NCBI RefSeq assembly: GCF_009668025.1 | Contig: NZ_WJXZ01000006.1 | Span: 186,001 to 250,000 of the forward strand | DNA: 64,000 nt | DNA from: Larkinella terrae | GTDB taxonomy: Bacteria; Bacteroidota; Bacteroidia; Cytophagales; Spirosomataceae | Direction: 5' to 3' | Shown here: positions 25,556-33,365 of the stretch, one piece after another | Layout of the letters: each line of letters begins with the position of its first letter | Position numbering within the stretch: position 1 is the stretch's first letter | Notes under the pieces: generated by a model | Told to the model about the DNA's origin: nothing | The model's input: only the letters and a program-made list of their open reading frames with translations | Database searches by the model: none | Position numbers and translations under genes: made by a program

Positions 25556-26515
25556 ATGCCTTTTCTGCTTCAACGACGCGAATTGTTAAAAGGTCTGCTG
25601 GCAACCAGCCTGATGGGCTCAACGGCAGAAACCCAAGCGGCTCCCGAACGGGTGGCTGGCGCTAAACCGTTCAGCATTCATATATTTTCCAAACTTCTTC
25701 ATTTTCTAAAACCTGCCGAACTGGCCGCAGTGGCGGCTGATCTCGGTTTCGACGGCGTCGATCTGACGGTGCGGCCCGATGGTCACGTCGAACCGGCTAT
25801 GGTCCGAACTGACCTGCCAAAAGCCGTCGAAGTGCTGAAAAAGCGGAATTTAAGTGTCTCTACTATTACCACTGCCATCACCAAAGCCGATGATCTGGCA
25901 CGAAATGTGCTGGAAACCGCCAGTCAGCAGGGAATTCGGTATTACCGCACGGGTTGGCTGGCTTATCCGAACGATCAGTCCATTGCGGTCGCGCTCAAAC
26001 AGTATAAAACGCAGCTTGGCGAACTGGCCAAGCTGAACCAGGAATTCAAAGTGGTCGGGGCGTATCAAAACCATGCCGGAACCAATTTCGGGTCGGCCGT
26101 CTGGGATCTGTACCGGGTTTTGCACGAAATCGATAATCCTGCTCTGGGGAGCCAATACGATATTCGCCATGCGACGGTAGAGGGCGGCACATCGTGGTCG
26201 ACGGGCTTGCGGATGATTGCCTCCCACATCCGGTTTATTGCCATTAAAGACGTGATTTGGGAAAAAGTCGATGGAAAATGGAAAGCTCAGAGTGTGCCGC
26301 TGGGACAGGGAATGGTCGATTTCCCGGCGTACTTTGCGCTGCTGAAGCAATTGAACGTTCAGGTTCCGATCTCACTGCACCTCGAATATCCGCTGGGTGG
26401 AGCCGATCAGGGCAAGCGCGATATTACGATTCCCCGCGAAAAAATCTACCAGGCGATGCAGACGGACTTGGAAACCCTGCGCGGTATGCTGAAAAAATCG
26501 GGCCTGGCCGTTTAA
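25556..26515 (+). CDS. exported sugar phosphate isomerase/epimerase-like TIM barrel
   Basis: 319 residues. The N-terminus has a Tat-type signal (QRRELLKGLLATSLMG, 6-21), followed by a xylose-isomerase-like TIM barrel (FSIHIFSKLLHFLKPAELAA; DLGFDGVDLTVRP; GAYQNHAG; HLEYPLGG). The family binds a divalent metal via Glu/Asp/His at the barrel ends. Exported members are common in Bacteroidota and are thought to act on sugars or inositols in the periplasm. It is convergent with a carboxylesterase and they share one bidirectional terminator. Confidence 0.85.
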   Translation: MPFLLQRRELLKGLLATSLMGSTAETQAAPERVAGAKPFSIHIFSKLLHFLKPAELAAVAADLGFDGVDLTVRPDGHVEPAMVRTDLPKAVEVLKKRNLSVSTITTAITKADDLARNVLETASQQGIRYYRTGWLAYPNDQSIAVALKQYKTQLGELAKLNQEFKVVGAYQNHAGTNFGSAVWDLYRVLHEIDNPALGSQYDIRHATVEGGTSWSTGLRMIASHIRFIAIKDVIWEKVDGKWKAQSVPLGQGMVDFPAYFALLKQLNVQVPISLHLEYPLGGADQGKRDITIPREKIYQAMQTDLETLRGMLKKSGLAV

Positions 26516-26520
26516 AAACA

Positions 26521-26562
26521 AACTCCCCTTGTCGTTTACTTCCGCGAACGACAAGGGGAGTT
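26521..26562. terminator. bidirectional intrinsic terminator
   Basis: Perfect 16-bp inverted repeat (AACTCCCCTTGTCGTT and complement) with a 10-base loop between the convergent genes ending at 26515 and 26575. Confidence 0.8.
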
Positions 26563-26574
26563 GTTCTCCTTCGG

Positions 26575-28200
26575 TTATTGTTTGGTATAAAACGGATCGA
26601 GGAACAAATAACGAGCTCTGTTTGTCTCCGTTTCAAGCCGGGTGTTGACGTCAATCTGCATAAACTGAACGCTGTTCCCGTTGTTGATGGCGGGCCATTT
26701 GGGCAGTCCTGCTCCATTGGGATTACCGGTTTTTACGAAATTGGCGAAATAATCCTGCATAATTGCCGAAACTTTGTGATCATCGGGAGTCCAGGCGTAT
26801 ACCTTGTTTTTCGAAAGATTCCCCATCGCATACTCAATTTCGGCGGAATGGACAGCCCCGCGAGCAGGCGGTATTTTAACCGCATTCGCATCCGTTGATT
26901 TCACCACTCCACCCGCCAGACCGGGCGCTGCATTCCCCATTTCGGGCGTCATCGCGGGGCGGGGCCGCGAATAATAATAGCGATACACCGGTTTTCCGCC
27001 CCCGGTTTTACTTTGTAAATCCGCCCACTTCCAGGTGCTGTACGCCAGAAAACGGTCGCCCGCCAGCGCTGTGGCCGATTGCAGAATTTCTTCTTCCGTC
27101 GAACCCGGATACAGTTTTAAAACCTCGTCGGCGCGGTCCTGATACAGTTTTTTTACCGCATTGGCGTAGTTCTCGGGCGTTGGTTTTTCCTGCCCCAGCA
27201 CGGCGCGCGCGTTCATTTCTTCCGAATTCCAGCCCGCCAATAAGGGTACATGCGCCTGTTCACCCGCCGTAAAAATTTCCATTGGCGGTTTGGGGAAAAA
27301 ATAACCGTCGACGGTTGCACTAAACCGGGGCGCACCGGATTTTCCGGTGGCTTCAAGCAACTGATCGGCAGGCATGGCCCGCATTTCCGCCAGCGAATTG
27401 GCGCCGACAAACTTTGCAAAACCGTTGCCCGTTTCTTCGCCTTTCGCCAGCGGAACGGGCGGCAATCCACCGAGCAGGGAGCCGCTTTCACCAATGGCCC
27501 CGGCAATCAGTCCTTTCGACAGGGGAGACGCCATCAGACCGCTGACCGCAATCGACCCGGCCGACTCTCCGGCAATAGTTACACGGTTGGGATCGCCCCC
27601 AAATGCCGAAATGTTCTGCTTTACCCACCGGAGGGCGGCCGCCATGTCCAGATAGGCGTAATTTCCCGACGAATGGTTGGGTGATTCTTTTGTCAATTCA
27701 GGATGCGCCAGAAAGCCGAATACGCCCAGCCGGTAGTTGACGGTCAGCGCAACCATGCCTTTTCCTGCCATGCTTTCGCCGTCGTAACGACCTTCTGAAC
27801 CATCACCCGCGATAAAACCGCCCCCGTAGAAATACACCAAAACCGGCAATTTTTCTTTGGCAGACTTCGCGGGCGTCCACACATTTAAGTAAAGGCAGTC
27901 TTCGCTCATGCCATCCGAGCGGAAACCCATATCGCCAAAAACCGCGCGCTGCATGGCTCTCGGGCCAAATTTGTCGGTTTTCCGAACGCCCTGCCAGTTC
28001 TTGACGGGCTGCGGCTCCTTCCAGCGCAGCTCACCAACGGGCGGCTGAGCAAACGGAATGCCTTTGAAGGCACGTATCCCACTGGGCTCCAGAACGCCCT
28101 CAACCTCACCATTGGCGGTTTTGGCTTTTGGCGCCGTCTGGGCACTCGCAAAATGAGTAAACTGAATACTTAATGCGGCCAGAATTAATAGCGTTTTCAT
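26575..28200 (-). CDS. secreted carboxylesterase type B
   Basis: 541 residues from the ATG at 28200, which opens a Sec signal peptide (MKTLLILAALSIQFTHFASA); an open in-frame extension to 28260 is rejected. Alpha/beta-hydrolase of the carboxylesterase-B family with nucleophile S213 in GESAGS, oxyanion GGG at 126-128 and the SEDCLYLN signature at 99-106. It hydrolyses esters in the periplasm or outside the cell; in this phylum such enzymes often deacylate polysaccharides or xenobiotic esters. No operon partner. Upstream lies a REP-like doublet. Confidence 0.93.
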   Translation of the reverse strand: MKTLLILAALSIQFTHFASAQTAPKAKTANGEVEGVLEPSGIRAFKGIPFAQPPVGELRWKEPQPVKNWQGVRKTDKFGPRAMQRAVFGDMGFRSDGMSEDCLYLNVWTPAKSAKEKLPVLVYFYGGGFIAGDGSEGRYDGESMAGKGMVALTVNYRLGVFGFLAHPELTKESPNHSSGNYAYLDMAAALRWVKQNISAFGGDPNRVTIAGESAGSIAVSGLMASPLSKGLIAGAIGESGSLLGGLPPVPLAKGEETGNGFAKFVGANSLAEMRAMPADQLLEATGKSGAPRFSATVDGYFFPKPPMEIFTAGEQAHVPLLAGWNSEEMNARAVLGQEKPTPENYANAVKKLYQDRADEVLKLYPGSTEEEILQSATALAGDRFLAYSTWKWADLQSKTGGGKPVYRYYYSRPRPAMTPEMGNAAPGLAGGVVKSTDANAVKIPPARGAVHSAEIEYAMGNLSKNKVYAWTPDDHKVSAIMQDYFANFVKTGNPNGAGLPKWPAINNGNSVQFMQIDVNTRLETETNRARYLFLDPFYTKQ

Positions 28201-28235
28201 GCTGTTTCGTTTAGGTAAAATGGAGCCGTGCCGCC

Positions 28236-28335
28236 GACTTGTAGCCCGAAAGCGGGCCACTGCAGGCTGGGCCGCGGGTCCATTTCCTGAAAGGAAAATT
28301 CACCTCACCATCTACCGGCTTTCTCGCTACAAGTT
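28236..28335. repeat. REP-like doublet with GTAG foot
   Basis: 18-bp arms at 28236-28253 and 28318-28335 are inverted copies with 15 of 18 matches. The left unit has GTAG directly before a CCCG-aaa-GCGGG hairpin, the layout of REP sequences served by RAYT transposases. Total length 100 bp. The rest of the 398-bp gap between the esterase and the response regulator (28201-28598) holds the TTAGAA pair at 28513-28529 and otherwise nothing recognisable. Confidence 0.55.
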
Positions 28336-28512
28336 ATCGGTCAAAGTTCTTCGCTAGGCCAACTGCCTGAAAAACTGTCGTTTTCAAAAAAGGACTCCAT
28401 ACCCGTGCCGGAATTATGGGTTTGATTATTAAAAATGGCATCGTTTCCCGGAAACCGGCGGTTTTTCGGTTCCGAAACCTTCGGATAAGCGTTGAAACCA
28501 TAGATTCCAAGA

Positions 28513-28529
28513 TTAGAATACCCTTAGAA
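28513..28529 (-). promoter_or_regulatory. two reverse TTCTAA boxes 11 bp apart before the response regulator
   Basis: TTAGAA at 28513-28518 and 28524-28529 are the complement of the hexamer that forms the arrays at 30781, 36504 and 36793, with the same 11-bp spacing. Their position 70 bp before the regulator start suggests autoregulation, but no box at the 17-bp distance is seen on the minus strand. Confidence 0.4.
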
Positions 28530-28598
28530 ATACCGGTTCCTGAAACCGCTTTGGTAAATTATGACGTTATTTTGGTAATCGTCCTGAACCGAAGCCGT

Positions 28599-29288
28599 AT
28601 GAAAACCATTCTGATCGTTGAAGATGACCGCCGGATCGCCCAGAACATCAGCCGGGGCTTATTGGAAGAGGGATACCAGACGGAGGTGGCTTACGAAGGC
28701 TACAACGGCCGGGATCTGGCGTTGCGGCAACCGTTCGACCTGATTATTCTCGACATTAATTTGCCCGGTTTGAACGGTTACGAAGTCTGCCGGAACATTC
28801 GCGCCGAAAAACCGCACCTTCCGATCATCATGCTGACAGCACTGGGTGAAATTGAAGACAAGGTGGAAGGACTGGAACGTGGCGCCGACGATTATTTGGT
28901 AAAGCCATTCGATTTCAGGGAGTTAAATGCCCGGATTGCCGCCTGCTTCCGACGCGCTGATCTGCTGGATAAAACCGTGGCCGACGAAGTGCTGCGGATT
29001 TCCAACCTAGAAATCAATATTTCTACCAAGCAGGTCAAACGGGCGGAAATTCCGATCGACCTGACCGCGCGCGAGTTTGCACTGCTTGAATACCTGGTGC
29101 GGAACCGTGGGCGAGTGGTTTCCAAAATGGATCTGGCCGAGAAGGTCTGGAGCCTGAATTTTGATCCCGGTACGAACGTCGTTGAGGTGTATATCAATTA
29201 CTTACGCAAAAAAATCGACCGGGATTTTGAGCCAAAACTGATTCACACCCGCGCCGGAATGGGCTATGTGTTAAAAGTAGAGTCGTAA
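28599..29288 (+). CDS. OmpR-family response regulator (CusR-like)
   Basis: 229 residues from ATG 28599 (MKTILIVEDD); the frame is open to 28416 but that extension lacks family similarity. Receiver domain with the acidic pair E8/D9-D10, phosphoacceptor D52, T80 and K102 all present, then a C-terminal OmpR/PhoB winged helix (about 130-228). The kinase gene starts one base after the stop. The regulator and kinase sit directly before a heavy-metal RND operon, as in CusRS/CzcRS systems, and it is the best candidate to bind the 11-bp-spaced TTCTAA arrays, since this family binds direct repeats with that period. Confidence 0.92.
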   Translation: MKTILIVEDDRRIAQNISRGLLEEGYQTEVAYEGYNGRDLALRQPFDLIILDINLPGLNGYEVCRNIRAEKPHLPIIMLTALGEIEDKVEGLERGADDYLVKPFDFRELNARIAACFRRADLLDKTVADEVLRISNLEINISTKQVKRAEIPIDLTAREFALLEYLVRNRGRVVSKMDLAEKVWSLNFDPGTNVVEVYINYLRKKIDRDFEPKLIHTRAGMGYVLKVES

Positions 29289-29289
29289 G

Positions 29290-30657
29290 ATGAAGATCAG
29301 AAACCGGATCGCACTTCAATTTTCACTCATCGTAGCCACGATCTTACTCGTTTTTTCGGTGGTCATTTATTTTACGACGGCCACCTACAGCCGCGACGAT
29401 TTCTACGATCGGCTGAAAAGTAAGGCACTGACGACCGCCCGGTTTTTGATTCAGGTGAACGAAGTTGACCGCAATCTGCTGAAAATCATCGACCGGAATA
29501 CCCTTACGGCCCTGTACGACGAAAAAGTGCTGGTTTTTGATGAAAACAACCGACTGATTTACGCCAGCGTCGATGATCATATCATTCATTATCAGCGCAG
29601 TTTGCTCAACGAGGTCCGGCAGTTGAAGGAGGTCGAGACCTGGAGCGACGAAAACCAGCTGGCCGGTATTTTATACGAAGAGGGTGGCCGGAAACTGGTG
29701 GTACTGGCGTCGGCGAATGACCGCGTGGGCCGGAACAAACAGAAAAATCTCGGCATTACGCTCGTCTGGGGGCTTCTGGGTGGGATCAGTGTGACGATCG
29801 GTTTGGGGATTTTCTTCGCCGGGCAGTCGCTCGAGCCCATCGACGAAATCAATTCCCAGGTTTCGACTATTACGGCGCGGAACCTGCGGCAGCGTCTCGA
29901 CGAGGGCGACCGGCGTGACGAAATCGATCAGTTGGCGGTCAATTTTAATGCGGTTTTGGGGCGGCTCGAGCAGGCTTTCGAGCAACAGCGCAGCTTTGTT
30001 TCCCACGCTTCGCATGAACTTCGCACGCCGTTGGCCGCGCTCAAATCCGAAATACAACTCGGGTTGCGTCGTCCTTTGAAAACCGCTGAGTATGAAACTA
30101 TTCTGACCAATCTCTTATCGGATACGGACCGACTGATTGGCCTGACCAACAGTTTGTTGTTTCTGGCCCGAACGCTCGAAAACATCAGCCAGATGCCGCT
30201 GGAACCGGTGCAGATGGAGGAAGTGGTGTTGCTGGCGCGGGACGAGTTGCTGAGTGCCAAACCCGACTACCGGATTGAGTTTGACTACGACAATTTACCC
30301 GGATCGGAAACGGAAACGACGGTTTCCGGTAATGAAGAACTGCTGAAGCGGGTTTTGCTCAACCTGATGGACAATGCCTGTAAATATTCCGCCAACCATA
30401 CGGCCCGCGTCCGCATCCGGACCGACAGCCGCTCGTGTTGGGTGAGCGTGCGCGATCAGGGAATCGGGATGTCGCCGGAAGATGCTGTCCTCATTTTTGA
30501 ACCTTTTTACCGCACTTCCAATGCCGTTGGTTACGACGGTTTTGGCATTGGTCTCTCCATTAGCCAGCGGATCATCGAACTGCATCAGGGCCAGATTTCG
30601 GTCGAAAGCGAGTTGAACGCAGGCAGTCAGTTTACCATCCAATTAGCTCATTTGTAA
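29290..30657 (+). CDS. sensor histidine kinase (CusS-like)
   Basis: 455 residues: TM1 about 9-30, a periplasmic sensor of about 125 residues, TM2 about 156-178, HAMP (about 179-232), HisKA with H242 in SHASHELRTPLAAL, and a HATPase domain with N-box (NLMDNACKYS), G1 (VRDQGIGMS) and G2 (GFGIGLSI). Complete and probably functional. It would pair with the response regulator just upstream. The periplasmic part has no obvious metal-binding Cys/His cluster, so the stimulus is inferred only from the pump operon that follows. Confidence 0.93.
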   Translation: MKIRNRIALQFSLIVATILLVFSVVIYFTTATYSRDDFYDRLKSKALTTARFLIQVNEVDRNLLKIIDRNTLTALYDEKVLVFDENNRLIYASVDDHIIHYQRSLLNEVRQLKEVETWSDENQLAGILYEEGGRKLVVLASANDRVGRNKQKNLGITLVWGLLGGISVTIGLGIFFAGQSLEPIDEINSQVSTITARNLRQRLDEGDRRDEIDQLAVNFNAVLGRLEQAFEQQRSFVSHASHELRTPLAALKSEIQLGLRRPLKTAEYETILTNLLSDTDRLIGLTNSLLFLARTLENISQMPLEPVQMEEVVLLARDELLSAKPDYRIEFDYDNLPGSETETTVSGNEELLKRVLLNLMDNACKYSANHTARVRIRTDSRSCWVSVRDQGIGMSPEDAVLIFEPFYRTSNAVGYDGFGIGLSISQRIIELHQGQISVESELNAGSQFTIQLAHL

Positions 30658-30780
30658 GGATCAGAAATGGGTTCTGGCTCAAAAGTTACGGGTTTATAAA
30701 AACCGGTATGATCTGCTGCATGGAAAGCAAGTTTCTGAAAATCAGAAGAATACAGTCAATATTAGGGCCGATTAGAAAAC

Positions 30781-30860
30781 TTCTAAGTTTTTTTTAACGG
30801 CTATTTAACCTTTTTCTAATTCGCTTTTAACGGCCTTCTAACTTCTTTTAGGCAATCTTG
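30781..30860 (+). promoter_or_regulatory. iteron promoter 1: TTCTAA array driving the tolC-cusBA operon
   Basis: Six hexamers start exactly every 11 bp: TTCTAA 30781, TTTTAA 30792, ATTTAA 30803, TTCTAA 30814, TTTTAA 30825, TTCTAA 30836, and a weaker TTTAGG at 30847. CAATCTTG (30853-30860), a TTTG-like -7 box, begins 17 bp after the start of the sixth. The last full unit therefore occupies the -33 position, as expected for an activator of the PhoB/OmpR type. Confidence 0.75.
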
Positions 30861-30887
30861 CATTCCGAAATGTGCTAACCTTTTTTA

Positions 30888-32141
30888 ATGCGCCTGATAT
30901 TTAGTTTTTGTTTGATTGGCCTGATTTCTATCCACGTTCAGGCACAGGATTCGTTACGACTTAGTCGACGGCAGGCCGACAGCCTTTTTCTCAAAAATAA
31001 CCTCTTGCTGCTGGCCGGGCGGTTTCGGATCGAAGCCGGACAAGCGCAGATCATCCAGGCGAATTTGTACGATAATCCCACGGCCTTGCTCGAAGTCAGT
31101 GCTTACAATACGGAACAGCATCGGGTTCTGGATGCAGGGCGGCAGGGGCAGAAAATTATCTCCGTTCAGCAACTTTTGTATACCGCCGGGAAACGCAACA
31201 AGCGCGTGGCGCTGGCGCAGGAATCGGCCCGACTTAACGATTACGAGTTCGCAGATCTGCTCCGGTCCCTGCGGTTTGAACTCCGGAGCCGGTTTTTCGA
31301 TCTGTATTTCCAGCAGGAAACGCTGGCCCGCTACGACCGCCAGATCACGACCTTACAGGGAACCGTAACGGCTTTTGAACAACAGTACGACAAAAATAAC
31401 GTGTCGCTGCGTGAACTCCTCCGGCTGAAAGCGCTACTGTTTCAACTCAATAACGACCGACTGGAAATCCGGCTCAACCAGGCTGAAAACCAGCAGTTTT
31501 TGCGAACCCTGCTGTCGGTTGAGCAGCCGATTCTGCCGCAGGTCGATGAAACACAATTGCAAATTTACCGCTTTCCGAACGAATCGGTCGACTCGCTACG
31601 CAGCCGGGCGCTTCACCACCGGGCCGACGTGCTGGCCAACCAGTCGCTCACCCGGCAGGCGGAACTGAACTACAATCTGCAAAAAGCGCTGGCAACGCCG
31701 GACCTGCGGGTGGGCGGAACCTACGATCAGGCCGGGAGCTACGTTCCCAATTACCTCGGTGTTTCGGTGAGCATGGATTTGCCGTTTTTCAACCGGAATC
31801 AGGGGGCCATCAAAGCCGCCCGCAGCCAGATCGATTATCAGAAGCAGATCCAGAGTCAGAAAGCCGTTCAGGTTGGTAATGAGGTCATTGCGGCCTTGCA
31901 GAAAGTCCGGGAAGTAGAGCGGACGGTGCAGTCGGTCGAGTCGCGGTTTTCGGAACAATTTGAGCTGCTGAATCAGGGGTTGTTTACCAATTTCCAGAAA
32001 CGGAACATTTCCCTGCTGGAATTCATCGACCTGATCGAGACGTACAACGAAAGCACCAAAGAACTGAACCGCCTGAAAGCCGACCGCATCGGCGCCTACG
32101 AAGAACTGAACTACGTGGTGGGGGAGGAATTATTTAATTAA
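30888..32141 (+). CDS. TolC-family outer-membrane channel
   Basis: 417 residues with a signal peptide (1-19, cut near VQA-QD). Long amphipathic helices with the internal duplication of TolC-like proteins, for example ARSQIDYQKQIQSQKAVQVGNEV in the second half. It forms the trimeric outer-membrane exit duct for the adaptor and pump encoded next (7 bp and 134 bp gaps). It may also serve the channel-less HAE pump at 11778-16148. Transcription is predicted to start just upstream at the iteron promoter. Confidence 0.92.
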   Translation: MRLIFSFCLIGLISIHVQAQDSLRLSRRQADSLFLKNNLLLLAGRFRIEAGQAQIIQANLYDNPTALLEVSAYNTEQHRVLDAGRQGQKIISVQQLLYTAGKRNKRVALAQESARLNDYEFADLLRSLRFELRSRFFDLYFQQETLARYDRQITTLQGTVTAFEQQYDKNNVSLRELLRLKALLFQLNNDRLEIRLNQAENQQFLRTLLSVEQPILPQVDETQLQIYRFPNESVDSLRSRALHHRADVLANQSLTRQAELNYNLQKALATPDLRVGGTYDQAGSYVPNYLGVSVSMDLPFFNRNQGAIKAARSQIDYQKQIQSQKAVQVGNEVIAALQKVREVERTVQSVESRFSEQFELLNQGLFTNFQKRNISLLEFIDLIETYNESTKELNRLKADRIGAYEELNYVVGEELFN

Positions 32142-32148
32142 CTATCCA

Positions 32149-33231
32149 ATGAAACAACTCGTTAGCTGCGTGCTGCTGGGAACACTCGGGCTGGCAACGG
32201 CTTGCCATCAGAAAGCAGAAGTAGAAGAGGCTAAGGCATTTATGATGTCGGACACGATGATGAATCGCATCCGGCTCGACACAGTGCTGAACCAGCCGGT
32301 TCGCTCTGAACTGACGCTGGTGGGGAAAGTAGCCGCCGACGAAAGCAAGGTCATTAAAGTATTCCCGCTGGTGGGCGGGGTCGTGGAGGAAGTGGACGTC
32401 GAACTGGGTGACTTTGTGAAAAAAGGCCAGCAACTGGCAATTATCCGGTCGGGCGAAGTGGCTGATTTTGAACGGCAAATGATTCAGGCGCAATCGGATC
32501 TGCTGCTGGCGCAAAAGAACCTGAGTGTGGCCGAGGATCTGTTTGAGAGCAAATTGAACTCGCAGCGCGAGGTGGTCGCGGCCCGCAAAGACGTAGAAAC
32601 CGCCCAGGCCGAACTCAGCCGTGTAAAGGAAATTTTCCAGATTTATGGTTTGGGCAAAACGCCGACGTACACGGTTCGCGCGCCAATCGACGGTTTTGTG
32701 ATCGAAAAAAACGTTAACCGGGACATGCAACTGCGGTCCGATAACGCCGACAACCTGTTCACCGTCGGCCAGATCAGCGACGTCTGGGTGCTGGCCAACG
32801 TCAACGAAAGCGACATCGGCCGGGTGAAAGCCGGAATGCCCGCCAGCGTTCAGACGCTGAGCTATCCCGACCAGCGGTTCAACGGAAAAGTCGATAAGAT
32901 TTTCAGCGTGCTCGACCCCGGTACCAAGGCCATGACGATCCGGATTCGGTTGCAGAACGAAGGCATGAAGCTCAAACCGGAGATGCACGCGACGGTGGCG
33001 CTGCGGTTTGATGAGGGCGATCAAATGGCCACGGTTCCGTCTAACGCCGTTATTTTCGATAATTCGAAATACTACGTCATGGTTTTCCGCAGCCGTTCCG
33101 ACGTCGAAACCCGCCCGGTTCAGGTGCACAAATTTCTGGGAGACATCGCCTACATCAACGCCGGTTTGAAACCGGGTGAAAAAGTCATCTCGAAGAACCA
33201 GCTTCTGGTTTACGACGCACTAAACGATTAA
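32149..33231 (+). CDS. CusB/CzcB-like RND adaptor lipoprotein
   Basis: 360 residues with a lipoprotein signal (LATAC, Cys19). Membrane-fusion architecture: barrel strand, lipoyl half (VGGVVEEVDVELGDFVKKGQ, near 72-91), helical hairpin, second lipoyl half (YTVRAPIDGFVIEKNVNRD), beta-barrel and C-terminal membrane-proximal domain. There is no His-rich C-terminal extension. It couples the CusA-like pump to the TolC-like channel. It starts 7 bp after tolC. Confidence 0.92.
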   Translation: MKQLVSCVLLGTLGLATACHQKAEVEEAKAFMMSDTMMNRIRLDTVLNQPVRSELTLVGKVAADESKVIKVFPLVGGVVEEVDVELGDFVKKGQQLAIIRSGEVADFERQMIQAQSDLLLAQKNLSVAEDLFESKLNSQREVVAARKDVETAQAELSRVKEIFQIYGLGKTPTYTVRAPIDGFVIEKNVNRDMQLRSDNADNLFTVGQISDVWVLANVNESDIGRVKAGMPASVQTLSYPDQRFNGKVDKIFSVLDPGTKAMTIRIRLQNEGMKLKPEMHATVALRFDEGDQMATVPSNAVIFDNSKYYVMVFRSRSDVETRPVQVHKFLGDIAYINAGLKPGEKVISKNQLLVYDALND

Positions 33232-33237
33232 TTAGTG

Positions 33238-33343
33238 AATGAGTGATTGAGCGACGGGGCCGCCCGCGCGGTGAGTGAATAAGATCGAAGATCACGCTTA
33301 TTAATTTGTAGAACTGCGGTAGCTATTCACTCAATCACTCATT
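33238..33343. repeat. inverted repeat with a GC-rich palindromic insert
   Basis: The right arm at 33324-33343 is the exact complement of the left arm once bases 33252-33275 are removed from the latter. The removed block is a 21-bp GC-rich palindrome-bearing segment (core GACGGGGCCGCCCG) plus a repeated GAG (33249-33251 and 33273-33275). The same 14-base core occurs at 63728-63741 in an unrelated repeat. Lies inside the efflux operon between the adaptor and pump genes. Confidence 0.65.
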
Positions 33344-33365
33344 CGCTCATTCACTCATTGGAAGC

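Noticed and set aside
28416-28598. 61-residue N-terminal extension of the response regulator
   Set aside because: Receiver domains start at MKTILIVEDD; the extension overlaps the TTAGAA pair and has no domain similarity.
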